Source: Leucaena leucocephala (Eukaryota; Streptophyta; Magnoliopsida; Fabales; Fabaceae). From it: 64,000 bases of DNA. Location of the stretch: positions 28,458,848 through 28,522,847 of the forward strand of contig CM073527.1 in NCBI GenBank assembly GCA_037074615.1, read 5' to 3'. Shown here piece after piece: positions 1 through 10,102 of this stretch. The position numbers were made by a program, and so were the translations under genes. Numbering within the stretch: the first letter of the stretch is position 1; each line of letters begins with the position of its first letter. The notes under the pieces are model-generated. The model did no database searches and was not told the origin of the DNA. It saw only the letters and a list, made by a program, of their open reading frames with translations.

Positions 1-125
1 TCAGGAAAACCAATTATACAGGTGTTTATATCATGCACTCGTCCTTCTCCCTCGCTAACACATCAGCTGATGCACACTCAGAATTATTGACAAATAATTT
101 ATGACTGAGATCATTATGTTGTCAG

Positions 126-1467
126 GATTGATCATCTTTTAGGGAGGAATCTTATTGAAAACCTCACGGTTCTAAGGTTTTCATATCTAGTCTTTGAGCC
201 ATTGTGGAGCCGCACGTATATACATAATGTACAGGTAACTCTTGTTAAAGTTTAATCTGATTAGTTCTTGGTACAACGCTCTGCTAGTTAGTAATATTAT
301 ATTGCTTCGATTAAATTTATTGCAAGTCATTTTATCATAGGATTTGGCCACGCAGCCTGGAAGTTAAAGTTTGAGTAAATTCAAGTAGCTAATGTGGGTA
401 CTAAATATGCATAATGAACTTTTCCACCACAGGTAAATCGCACGTTTGACATCAACCAAATCCCCCAAGCAGGTACTTTGGAAATTATGGGATTATTCGT
501 GACCTTATCCACAGTCATGTTCTCCAAATAATAGCATTGCTTGCCCTGGAACAACCGGTAAGCCTTGACGGAGAAGATATTCGAATTGAAAAGGTACGCA
601 CATTACTTTCACACTCAAAACCCTGAAGCATTTAATGGTATTGGTAACGAGGTACTTTGCAGGTCAAGGTTTTGAAATCTATTCGCAAATTAGAGCCCAA
701 AGATGTCATCCTTGGACAGTATAGAGCTAGTAGCGAAAACCGTTTCGATGTATCCTTAAACCGTCTGACACCTACATATTTCGATGCTGCATTTTACAGT
801 GACAATGCACGATGGAATGGTGTGCCGTTTTTGGTCAAAACGGGCTTGGGACTCATCAAACACCCAGTAAATATCATTACTTTCTTGCGTTGAATATTAT
901 ACTTAATAGAAATATTATTGATTTCGGTTGGAAATTATAACGCAGAATGGAGATACGAATCAAGTTTCGTCATGTTCCGGGAAATATTTACCACGAGAGC
1001 GTGGGGCATAACACTGAGCGTGCCACAAATGAACTAATTCTTCGTGATGTGCCAGATGAAGCAATCCTGATTAGAGTAAACAACAAGATTCCTGGGTTGG
1101 GGCTGAAACTGGACTCTTCCGAATTGAATTTATTTTACAAGGACAAGTAAGAACCTGTCAAATGTTGCCTAGTAATGTTTGCATCCCGTTCGATTGTTAT
1201 TAATTCATAGGTAAATGTTGTGACAGGTATAGATCAATGGAGGTGCCCGACAGATGCGAGCATCTTCTGCTAGATGTAATTGATGGGGATAACCACGTAT
1301 TTATGAGAAGCGATGAGGTAGAAGCGTCGTGGAACAATCTGAGTAAGATTCTGAATGAGATAGGCAAACAAAATATGTCAGTGGAGTTGTACGAGGTGGG
1401 TGGTCGTGGTCCAGTTGGAGGGTACTACCTGTGGGCAAACCACGGTGTGCCATGGCCAGAGGAATAG
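126..1467 (+). CDS. G6PD4: Glucose-6-phosphate dehydrogenase 4-like, 3' part (partial, possibly damaged)
   Basis: C-terminal part of a G6PD-family protein; the 5' end lies outside the window. Readable exons are about 126-234 (ends SRTYIHNVQ), 473-592 (NYGIIRDLIHSHVLQ, LDGEDIR), 663-866 (KVLKSIRKLEPKDVILGQY, DNARWNGVPFLV), 946 or 953 to 1146 (KFRHVPGN, NELILRDVPDEAI) and 1227-1467 (DVIDGDNHVFMRSDEVEASW), ending in TAG. The tail reads GGRGPVGGYYLW rather than the GSRGPVGAHYLAA of active plastid isoforms. That resembles G6PD4, a plastid member thought to be catalytically weak or to act with other G6PDs. The last intron (1147-1226) splices cleanly in frame. Two other junctions look wrong: near 380 a donor seems to lack one base, and at 866/946 the canonical donor and acceptor put the next exon out of frame. 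An AATAAA lies at 1545-1550. Family assignment is firm; whether the gene still works is uncertain. Confidence 0.8.
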
Positions 1468-3097
1468 CATGTTTCCTCCCTTCCAATACCAAAGCCCTCC
1501 TCAGTCCTTTCTCTGTCTCAAGTTGTATAACTAAAACCATAGCAAATAAAAGGACTATTCACTAGCAAGGCTCTGTGACTTCGGGAGTTAAAACTTCTAA
1601 ATAATCTGAGTCGACTATAGATAAACTCTTGATACTCATTTAACTACCTCTCTAACTAATTTATACGAAACAATAAATACAGTTAAAAAATATTAAATTT
1701 GTTATAAAATTTTAAGAGATTTACAATATTGCATTCATTAACTACAATAAATATAGGCATGTTTGGAAAGAAAGTATTTAATATATCTTAAAACTAGCAA
1801 GTGCTTTATAAAAATGATTAAACCTTTTTTTAGCTAATACTTTATAACGAGTACCAGATGTTATAGTTTATTTTTTCAATGGGTTCTTTGACTTAGTAGT
1901 TACAAGTTTTAAATCTTTGATATCTTGGAATGCATCAATATATCAATGTGTGTGTGTGTGTGTGTATATAGCATCTTTTAACACTTTCTTCCCGCTTTGT
2001 TACTGATTTTATCCGTGATATTCCTTCACATATATCGACTAAATATTAAAAGATAAGTAGAATACTTGAGAAGTTTCTTCTATATCTTCCACTCACGCAG
2101 CACACGCGAGATAAATAAATAGTTGTAATAAAAAAATATCGCGTTACCAACAGATTTTTTTTAAAAAAAAAAAATCCCCTCAGGCTTAATGTACTTCCCA
2201 CTTCCCTGCTTCCTAGAGTTCTTTAACTTGATTGATTGTCACTTGCTTGAGTCAAGTCGCCCCAATGCATATTAAAGAAAAAGATTTCGAGGCTAATCAT
2301 TTTTTAAAGAATAATTATCTCCATTGACTTGGTTCGGTCGCACTTGGCTATAAAATGGCCCCATCAATACCTTTTTTTCTTACCCAAAAAAGAAAAAAAA
2401 GACGCTCCAGATTCACAGCAATGAGAGTGCAAAATTTGTCGTTTTCTTATGAAAATACGAGTGGTAAGAAGCAGACTTTAAATTAACAAGTACATCATTT
2501 TAAAAATGAAAAAAAATAAAATATCTTGATGAACACAACATATACCCGTGAAATGTGGCACTGACATTCAGAGAAAATATGCTCAATGGGATGAAGACAT
2601 TCCAAACCACGTCTGAGCCAAATAAAAAGGTTTTAATTGGTAGGTAGGGTATTCCATGCGATGTTATTTGAAAATCTCACCGAGAAAGAAAAAGCAAGTT
2701 CTGCATTACTAATGTATGACCCTCATCATTTAGTATACGACCCCTTTAAGTGAGTGGAGACATGAAGCCGTGAGCTGACGCATATATGATGCTTTCTTTA
2801 TTATTATTAGTTTTTTGTCACACAAATAGTCAAATATAATAGTTTCGCATCATATATGGTGGCCACTAAGCTCAATTACATCGATGCCCCTACCTGGAAC
2901 GACCCTTTTTGAGGTCAGCGATGAGCATTGTTGTCAGGTTTAGTAAATAAAATCACGTGGTGTCCCCACTCACTCTTACTCTCGATGTATTTTTCAGTTC
3001 TCCAGTTTCCATCAAATTCTATCCTCTCTGCGTCTCTTTTAATTTCTCTCTGTCCTTTTTCTTTCTAAATTTGCAGTGCAGTGAGCTGAATATCGCT
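1468..3097. other. Spacer between G6PD4 and NIMIN
   Basis: AT-rich spacer with no credible gene. It holds the G6PD4 3' end, a (TG)n microsatellite at 1947-1965, several poly-A/T runs, and in its last few hundred bases the promoter and leader of the NIMIN gene. A pyrimidine-rich stretch at about 2967-3070 precedes the NIMIN ATG and looks like a 5' UTR. Confidence 0.6.
1947..1965. repeat. (TG)n microsatellite
   Basis: About nine uninterrupted TG dinucleotides followed by a short TATATA tail. Likely length-polymorphic. Confidence 0.9.
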
Positions 3098-3198
3098 ATG
3101 GAAGGAGAGAGGAGGAAAAGGAAACTGGAGAGTAATGAAGAAGAAAGTGAAGAGGAGAAGCTGGAGAAGTTCTATGCTTTAATAAGAAGCACGAAGGA

Positions 3199-3203
3199 TG
3201 TAC
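3199..3203. repeat. Target-site duplication, left copy (TGTAC)
   Basis: Five bases directly before the left LTR, repeated at 10098-10102 directly after the right LTR. Five bp is the usual Ty1/copia integrase stagger. Confidence 0.95.
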
Positions 3204-3681
3204 TGTTAGAAAATAAACATCTCTAAAGTACTATAATCAGTCCAGATTATATCATACTCAAATATAAACTTATATGAGATGTAGCGGAAGACTTAAAGTT
3301 ACCTCTTGCCATTAACTTGATTGATCTGAGGAGAACTGGAATCAAATGAGATACCTGTCAAAAGAGAACACTGTCAGATAAACAACAGGTTCTTCCAACT
3401 GGTGATTAGGCACAGTGATGGCAACTTGTTATTAGCCGTCACCAGTGGGGAACCTTCAGAAGCGAGCTGAGAATAGGTTTCGCTCTGGACTCAGAAAATG
3501 AGATCTCACACTCAAATGAATTGTGTTGTTAAATTTCCACCATCAGGAAATTAACCTTAAATAAACTGAGTCAATAACCCTCCTGGACTGGGCCCAATGA
3601 CTACGGGCCACACTCAGAAATATTTATTAATTATCCTAATTAATATCTAAATAGGTCATAATAAATAATAAATATCTAACA
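3204..3681 (-). repeat. Copia 3' LTR (left copy)
   Basis: 478 bp, TG...CA termini, nearly identical to 9620-10097. The NIMIN frame terminates inside it at 3226. Confidence 0.96.
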
Positions 3682-3692
3682 TTCTCCCACTT
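3682..3692 (-). promoter_or_regulatory. Polypurine tract
   Basis: Minus-strand AAGTGGGAGAA directly upstream of the 3' LTR, in the expected place for the plus-strand primer. Confidence 0.85.
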
Positions 3693-3952
3693 GGCCCGTA
3701 TACTCAATGTCATCGCCCTGTCTAGGTAAACTGATGTCGCGCTACAAGAATCAAGGCGATAAGTCCCCTTTTATCGGGTATTACCTTCCAAGTATTACAT
3801 GTAGCACCATCACATAATGGGTATCACAATATACATGAACTCAATGTTCATAGGTTCCTGTCTCAATGTTTATCAATTCAATAACACAAATGTATACAAT
3901 CACAAATTGAAATGATAAACCACAAAATATAATTTCATTGCTCATACCTCCA

Positions 3953-6900
3953 CTAATCAAAAGTAGGACGAAGTCCCATATGAGGCACATGTGTGACAAA
4001 GATATTTGGCTTCAACCCTTTCGTCAAAGGATCAGCCAACATGTCTAATGTACTGATACGCTCAACTGAAACTTGGCCATCTTGAACCCTCTCTCTCAAG
4101 CAAAGGAACTTAAGTTTAACAAACTTACTGCGACTTTTATTCCTTTTGTTGTTCGCTATGGCCACCGCAGCTGTGTTATCACAGTACATCCTGATTGGCT
4201 TAGAGACTGAATCCACAATCTTAAGCCCAGCAATGAAATTCCTTATCCAAATAGCTTGTGAACTTGCTTCAAAACACGCAATGTACTCAGCATCACCGGT
4301 AGAAGGAGCTGTTTGAGTTTGCTTAGCGCTCCTCCACGATATAGCTCCTTCTGCCAATAGGAAGATGTAACCAGATGTAGACTTATTCGAGTCTACGCAT
4401 CCCCCAAGATCTGAATTTGAGTATCCAATCACGTCCAAACTGTCTGTTCTCCGGTATGTGAGCATGTAGTGTTTAGTGCCTTGTAGGTACCTAAACACCT
4501 TCTTTACAGCTGTCCAATGTGCTTCCCCAGGATTACTTTGGTATCTTCCCAACATACCCACAGCAAAAGCGATGTCAGGTCTTGTACAAACCTGCGCATA
4601 CATCAAGCTTCCTACCGCTGAGGCATATGGGACCCTTTCCATCTGTTTCCTATCAAGCTCAGTTTCAGGGCATTGACTTAGACTAAACTTGTCTCCTTTT
4701 TCAATAGGAGCCACGTTAGATGAACAGTTCTGCATCCTGAATCGTTCAAGAATTTTGACAACGTAAGCCTCTTGAGATAAACCTACAAGACATTGGGTTC
4801 TATTTCTATGGATCTTTATGCCAATGACATAAGAAGCCTCACCCATGTCTTTCATGTCAAAGCTCTTGAACAGAAACTGTTTCACCTCACGTAATAGTCC
4901 CAGATCATTGGTAGCAAGTATTATGTCATCCACATACAAAATCAAGAATATGATTTTACTCCCAATAGCCTTGTGGTATATACAATCATCCATGATGTTC
5001 TCAACGAAACCAAATGACGTGATCACTTCATGGAACTTCAAGTACCACTGCCGTGAAGCCTGTTTCAAACCATATATTGATTTCTTCAGCTTGCACACCA
5101 ATTGATCTTTACCTTCTGCAACAAAACCCTCAGGCTGTTTCATGTAGACTTCTTCCTCCAGTTCACCATTGAGGAAAGCAGTCTTAACATCCATCTGGTG
5201 CAACTCCAGATCAAAATGGGCAACCAACGCCATGATGATTCGGAATGAATCTTTCTTAGATACAGGTGAAAATGTTTCACCGTAATCGATTCCTTCCACT
5301 TGAGTGAATCCCTTTGCAACCAACCTAGCCTTGTACCTATCGATGTTACCTTGTGAGTCTCTCTTAGTTTTGTAAACCCATTTACAGCCAATGGCCTTAG
5401 ACCCACTAGGCAACTCTACAAGTTCCCAAACATGGTTGCTTGCCATGGAATTCATTTCATCAATCATAGCATCATGCCACAACTTGGAGTTCACACTCCT
5501 CACAGCCTGAGTAAACGACAAAGGATCATTCTCAACACTTACATCACAGTCAACCTCAGCAGAATACACTACATAGTCATCAGGCAATGCCGATCTTCTC
5601 TCTCTAGTTGACCTCCTCAATTCAACCTCTTGGGTTGAACTAGGTTGCTGAACAATGACATCCTCTATCACAGCTTGTGGTGGTTCCACTTGTGTGATAG
5701 GTTGACCATCAGGTATGTGTCCATTTTGTTCAGCACCGTCAACTTGAGCCACATGGTCCACGTCACGTTCAATGTCAATCTCAACAGTGGGATAAACATT
5801 GATTATTGACATCCCCTCATGAATGATATCAGTGGTTCGCTCTATGTGATTATCTGATAGACAATCACTCCCACTAATCACATCATTCTCAAGAAACTTG
5901 GCATTCCTAGACTCTACAAACCTTGTAGAAGGTGGAGAACAATAAAACTTATAACCCTTAGACCTCTCCGCATAGCCTACAAAGTAAGCTCTGATGGTCT
6001 TAGGATCCAACTTCTTCTCCTGTGGATTATACACTCTTACTTCCGCAGGACAACCCCATACCTTGAAATGATTTAAACTGGGTTTCCATCCTTTCCAGAT
6101 TTCAAAGGGTGTCTTGGACACTGCCTTTGTTGGAACCCTGTTCAATATGTATGTGGCTGTCTTGAGTGCTTCCTTCCACAGAGAAGACGGTAGTTTGGAG
6201 CTACTCATCATGCTCCTAACCATGTCCAGCAAAGTCCTATTTCTTCTCTCAGCTACACCATTCATGTCAGGTGATCCAGGCATAGTGTATTGAGCCACTA
6301 TACCTTGCTCTCGAAGAAATTCAGCAAATGGACCTGCTGCTTGTCCTTCACTAGTGTATCTGCCATAATACTCACCACCACGGTCTGATCTCACAATCTT
6401 GATTGGTTTCCCAATCTGTTTTTCTACTTCTACTTTATAATCCTTAAAAGCATCTAATGCTTCACTTTTATTATAAAGCATGTAGACATACATGTATCGT
6501 GAGTGATCATCAATAAAGGTGATAAAGTACTTTTGACCATGCGCAGTCAAATCAGGGCAACAAATATCCGTATGTACAATTTCTAGCAACTCAGAACTTC
6601 TTCTAGCCCCCTTATGTGACTTATTGATCTGCTTTCCCCTTATGCAGTCCACACAAGAATCAAACTCTGAATGGTTTAAAGACGGAAGAATTTCTTCTTT
6701 ATTTAACCTTTTGATTCTATCAACGGAGATATGTCCCAATCTCCTATGCCACAGGCTATAAGAATTCTCATCGATAACACTTCTCTTAGTACCATGCGTA
6801 ACAGAAAGAGATTGAGGCGAATCAGAAACAATCTTGAACAAACCATCAATCATAACCAAATTCGCAATCAAAACTGAATTTTTTGTCAAAGTCATACATT

Positions 6901-7630
6901 TCTTAGAAAGAACTAGATGATAATCAAATGGAATGAGCTTTGACATAGAAATCAAATTCCTCTTGTAAGAGGGAACATAGAAAACATCATAGAGTTCCAA
7001 AATATTTTGATTTGAAAGATGAATGCGAAAGGTTCCAACAGCTTTCATAGGATCTCCTCTCCCACTGCCTGAAAGGACAGATTCCTCATTGGGATGTGGA
7101 GACCTACTTGACAGAAAGCCCTGCATGGTAGTTGAAATGTGGATCATCGAACCAGTGTTAATCCACCAAGTGTCATCATTAACGCTAGAAAAGTTAGACT
7201 CAAAAGTAACACACGATGAAAGCATACCTTTCATTTCCATAATATGTCGCCTCACACTGCCAATACCTGTAAGCCTCACAGCACATAGTTCAGACGTGAT
7301 GGCACCACTCATTTGCTCGTCTGTTAGCTTGAATTGCTTGTCTAAGGCTTCCAGGTATCCCTTAGCTGTGTCGCATTTAGGGACTGCTGCCCTAATACTC
7401 CTAGAGATCCTTTGTCTTATTAGCAGAAGAGATGAGCGGTTACTCCGCTCCCACATATTATACCTTTCCTTTGCCTCTCTATCATTGGAGGCATCATCAG
7501 ATCTCAGAGGTTTATCAAATCTCAAGGCATAATCTAAGTCCAATAAACCAAGCTGCAACAAAACATCGTCTCTCCAGTCAGCATAGTTAATGCTGTCATC
7601 TAAGACTGTTTTGTCACTAACATCATACAT
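3953..7630 (-). CDS. Copia gag-pol polyprotein, uninterrupted but with a gag deletion
   Basis: A 1225-residue uninterrupted frame starting with ATG. Residues 1 to about 138 are a shortened gag (NYADWRDDVLLQL, YLEALDKQF). The usual stretch from late gag through the CCHC zinc knuckle is missing, and the frame passes directly into the protease region. There the motif is WWINTG (residues about 155-160) where WWIDSG is usual, so the catalytic aspartate is an asparagine. Integrase follows, with an HHCC finger (WHRRLGH, CVDCIRGK) and a catalytic triad (HTDICC, RSDRGGEY, GVAERRNRTL). Reverse transcriptase has MDVKTAFLNGEL, YGLKQASRQWY and LYVDD. RNase H reads YSNSDLGG where YSDSD is common, plus DAEYIA and MYCDN. 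The protein is shorter than the roughly 1300-1400 residues of complete relatives. Integrase and RT look intact; gag and protease do not. No CCHC motif could be found. Confidence 0.95.
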   Translation of the reverse strand: MYDVSDKTVLDDSINYADWRDDVLLQLGLLDLDYALRFDKPLRSDDASNDREAKERYNMWERSNRSSLLLIRQRISRSIRAAVPKCDTAKGYLEALDKQFKLTDEQMSGAITSELCAVRLTGIGSVRRHIMEMKGMLSSCVTFESNFSSVNDDTWWINTGSMIHISTTMQGFLSSRSPHPNEESVLSGSGRGDPMKAVGTFRIHLSNQNILELYDVFYVPSYKRNLISMSKLIPFDYHLVLSKKCMTLTKNSVLIANLVMIDGLFKIVSDSPQSLSVTHGTKRSVIDENSYSLWHRRLGHISVDRIKRLNKEEILPSLNHSEFDSCVDCIRGKQINKSHKGARRSSELLEIVHTDICCPDLTAHGQKYFITFIDDHSRYMYVYMLYNKSEALDAFKDYKVEVEKQIGKPIKIVRSDRGGEYYGRYTSEGQAAGPFAEFLREQGIVAQYTMPGSPDMNGVAERRNRTLLDMVRSMMSSSKLPSSLWKEALKTATYILNRVPTKAVSKTPFEIWKGWKPSLNHFKVWGCPAEVRVYNPQEKKLDPKTIRAYFVGYAERSKGYKFYCSPPSTRFVESRNAKFLENDVISGSDCLSDNHIERTTDIIHEGMSIINVYPTVEIDIERDVDHVAQVDGAEQNGHIPDGQPITQVEPPQAVIEDVIVQQPSSTQEVELRRSTRERRSALPDDYVVYSAEVDCDVSVENDPLSFTQAVRSVNSKLWHDAMIDEMNSMASNHVWELVELPSGSKAIGCKWVYKTKRDSQGNIDRYKARLVAKGFTQVEGIDYGETFSPVSKKDSFRIIMALVAHFDLELHQMDVKTAFLNGELEEEVYMKQPEGFVAEGKDQLVCKLKKSIYGLKQASRQWYLKFHEVITSFGFVENIMDDCIYHKAIGSKIIFLILYVDDIILATNDLGLLREVKQFLFKSFDMKDMGEASYVIGIKIHRNRTQCLVGLSQEAYVVKILERFRMQNCSSNVAPIEKGDKFSLSQCPETELDRKQMERVPYASAVGSLMYAQVCTRPDIAFAVGMLGRYQSNPGEAHWTAVKKVFRYLQGTKHYMLTYRRTDSLDVIGYSNSDLGGCVDSNKSTSGYIFLLAEGAISWRSAKQTQTAPSTGDAEYIACFEASSQAIWIRNFIAGLKIVDSVSKPIRMYCDNTAAVAIANNKRNKSRSKFVKLKFLCLRERVQDGQVSVERISTLDMLADPLTKGLKPNIFVTHVPHMGLRPTFD

Positions 7631-7786
7631 AATCCTGGGAGCAGCAATTGGATCTGTAAAATGAGAACAGACAAATACACAAATAAGCTCACATTAGTAA
7701 TTTGAAGCAATCACAAGTTACTGTGCCATATATGCATGCTTAGCTCAAATGTAGCATGCAAGCAGTATAAATACGTATCACTAATG

Positions 7787-8400
7787 TCTACCTGTAGGCA
7801 AAGACATTAGCATAACCAGGTATTTATCTCAAATGGTAGAATTAGAACGCATTCGTAATTTTCCAATGCCTGTGGGCTAATTAGAAAATAACGAGGCCAT
7901 TCTATCCCACCCTAATTAAATGTACAATTATGAGATATCTACCTGTGGGCAAAGATAAATCATAGCTATACATTTAATTACAAATGATATTTCCAATCCA
8001 GATGTGATTAATAAATGCATGCAACAGATTCAATAAACAAGGATGCTGTGGCTACTCCTCAAAGAACTGCACGCTAACCACAAATATCATTCATGTGCAT
8101 TGAAAATCCAAATATGCACAATTTAATGGAGAAATTAATTCTCCCCTAATTAAATGTACAATCATGATATATCTACCTGTGGGTAAAGATAGATCATAAC
8201 TATACATTTAATTATTATTGATATTTTAAATCCATATGTGATTAATTAATGCACGCAACACAAACAAATGAGGATGCTGTGGCTACTCCTCACAAAACTG
8301 CATGCTCATCACAAATATCAATAACGTGCATATAAATCTAAATATGCACAACAAAATGGAGCATTTAATAAATTAATATTAAAATTCTCCCACTATTTCA
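7787..8400 (-). repeat. Diverged tandem repeat in the copia leader (period about 234 bp)
   Basis: A unit starting ATCTACCTGTGGG at 7937 recurs at 8171. Shared landmarks follow in the same order: TACATTTAATTA, a GATATTT block, GATGCTGTGGCTACTCCTC, AATATGCACAA. A shorter third relative begins at about 7787. The copies differ by many substitutions and small indels. It lies in the untranslated leader between the primer site and gag. Confidence 0.8.
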
Positions 8401-8659
8401 TGCACCCAAAAATGTCTAACAAATTAATTTCAACTCCAAAGGTTTTTACAAAAATTAAACCGTTAATTTAATTGCCAAGGGAGAAATTAAAAACAAAATA
8501 GGCAATTAAATAACATAAAAATTAAAATTTATAAATTCCTTTTTCTAAAATCTAAAATAATAGAGAAATTAATTTAAACATTTACCGTGCATGTACTAGT
8601 AATTTTGATTTTCTGAAATAGTCAAATTAATTGGCCAAAAATAATTTTCTAGAAATAAA

Positions 8660-9030
8660 ACCAAGTGGCCCATACACAAAAGTTCAAAAATAGGGCCCAA
8701 AATAATTTCCAGAAATTAAAACCCCTTAAATCAGGCCCAAACAGTGAGGCCCAGTAACCAAAACAATTTCTGGCAGCCCAAAATGAGTGGCCCAGAACGT
8801 AAGCTGCTCAAAAAAAAAAATTTCTCGGCCCAGACTCATTGTGGCCCAAAACGCAGAAACCCTTTTTTTTTTTTTTTGAAAAAACCAGCAGCAACCCAAA
8901 AAATTACGTCGGCCCAAACGCTGCCAATTTATTTGTTTTCCCTTTTTTTTTTTGTATCTGACGTCCCAGAAAACAATAAAACAAAAACAGAACGCTATGC
9001 GGCCCAAAAGCAATTGCAGCCCAGAAAAGA
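8660..9030 (-). other. Copia leader segment rich in GGCCCA
   Basis: Roughly ten GGCCCA or AGCCCA hexamers (TGGGCC on the transcribed strand) within about 350 bp, separated by A-rich or poly-T stretches. Short open frames on both strands here look accidental. Function unknown. Confidence 0.6.
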
Positions 9031-9061
9031 ATTTTCAATTTTTTTTTTTGAAAAAACAGGA

Positions 9062-9092
9062 CGGTGCGTTTCAGTGTGACTGAAACGCACCG
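9062..9092. repeat. Perfect 14-bp inverted repeat with 3-base loop
   Basis: CGGTGCGTTTCAGT at 9062-9075, loop GTG, exact complement at 9079-9092. It stands at the edge of a GC-rich segment (about 9093-9500) in the copia leader and would form a very stable RNA hairpin. Confidence 0.9.
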
Positions 9093-9604
9093 CTTCAGTT
9101 CTTCAGCAGCGTGAGTCGAGTTGACCTAACCCGACTCACGACCCGTTTATTGCCGCGACCCGAGACGCAAATCATACGAGCCGCGAGACCTTCTTCCCCG
9201 AGCTGTGGACGCCGGCGACCTGGAGCCCCTTGGATGGTGGTTTCTCCAGCGCCATGTCCAAAAACCAGCGACGACCTGAGAGACTCACGGTGGTCGCGAC
9301 ATATCTCCTCCTGCAGACGGCGCCAGCAATGTTTCAGCGCAGGTGGCAGCGGCGCGACTCGCACACGGTGGATACAGATCAAAGGACCACGGCAGCTAGC
9401 TCTCGCGGTTGCGACTCGCCCTTTCTCTCGCTCGTCAGTTCTCTCTCGCCGCCGTGAACTCTTGCCATTTAATTCGGCATCGGTGGCTCTCACCATTTGA
9501 GAAAATTGGTTAAGGGATAATAAAAATAAATTAAATTTGTGTATCCCATATATATCTTATGAACATAAAAGATCAATAAGTAAGGCAGAGGTGATCTCAA
9601 ACAA

Positions 9605-9617
9605 GGCTCTGATACCA
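9605..9617 (-). promoter_or_regulatory. Primer binding site, initiator tRNA-Met
   Basis: On the minus strand TGGTATCAGAGCC, two bases downstream of the 5' LTR. It is complementary to the 3' end of plant initiator tRNA-Met, the standard minus-strand primer of plant copia elements. Confidence 0.93.
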
Positions 9618-9619
9618 CA

Positions 9620-10097
9620 TGTTAGAAAATAAACATCTCTAAAGTACTATAATCAGTCCAGATTATATCATACTCAAATATAAATTTATATGAGATGCAG
9701 CGGAAGACTTAAAGTTACCTCTTGCCATTAACTTGATTGATCTGAGGAGAACTGGAATCAAATGAGATACCTGTCAAAAGAGAACACTGTCAGATAAACA
9801 ACAGGTTCTTCCAACTGGTGATTAGGCACAGTGATGGTAACTTGTTCTTAGCCGTCACCAGTGGGGAACCTTCAGAAGCGAGCTGAGAATAGGTTTCGCT
9901 TTGGACTCAGAAAATGAGATCTCACACTCAAATGAATTGTGTTGTTAAATTTCCACCATCAGGAAATTAACCTTAAATAAACTGAGTCAATAACTCTCCT
10001 GGACTAGGCCCAATGACTACGGGCCACACTCAGAAATATTTATTAATTATCCTAATTAATATCTAAATAGGTCATAATAAATAATAAATATCTAACA
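9620..10097 (-). repeat. Copia 5' LTR (right copy)
   Basis: 478 bp, same length as the left LTR, about seven single-base differences. It should contain the element's promoter, firing leftwards, antisense to NIMIN. Confidence 0.96.
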
Positions 10098-10102
10098 TGT
10101 AC
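10098..10102. repeat. Target-site duplication, right copy (TGTAC)
   Basis: Matches 3199-3203. The NIMIN reading frame continues straight after it. Confidence 0.95.

Larger units (their letters stand above)
3204..10097 (-). mobile_element. Ty1/copia LTR retrotransposon, full length, probably non-autonomous
   Basis: A 6894-bp element in reverse orientation to NIMIN. Two LTRs of 478 bp each (3204-3681 and 9620-10097) start TG and end CA and are flanked by the same five bases, TGTAC. By eye I count seven differences between the LTRs, about 1.5 per cent, mostly transitions, so insertion was recent. Reading on the minus strand: 5' LTR, initiator-tRNA-Met primer site (9605-9617), a long leader of about 2 kb, one gag-pol frame (7630-3953), polypurine tract (3682-3692), 3' LTR. 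The domain order protease, integrase, reverse transcriptase, RNase H defines Ty1/copia. Gag is shortened and the protease motif altered, so movement would probably need proteins supplied by a relative. Confidence 0.96.

Noticed and set aside
2957..3097. Upstream extension of the NIMIN frame
   Set aside because: The hydrophobic, Phe/Ser-rich translation comes from a pyrimidine-rich 5' UTR. NIMIN proteins start at MEGE-like sequence, here 3098.
8726..9079. Short frames over the GGCCCA-rich stretch
   Set aside because: Translations are poly-Lys/poly-Phe runs from A/T tracts. Not credible proteins.
9095..9500. Overlapping open frames on both strands in the GC-rich copia leader
   Set aside because: Arg/Pro/Ser-rich translations with no family motif; long open frames are expected in GC-rich DNA. 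Treated as non-coding leader.
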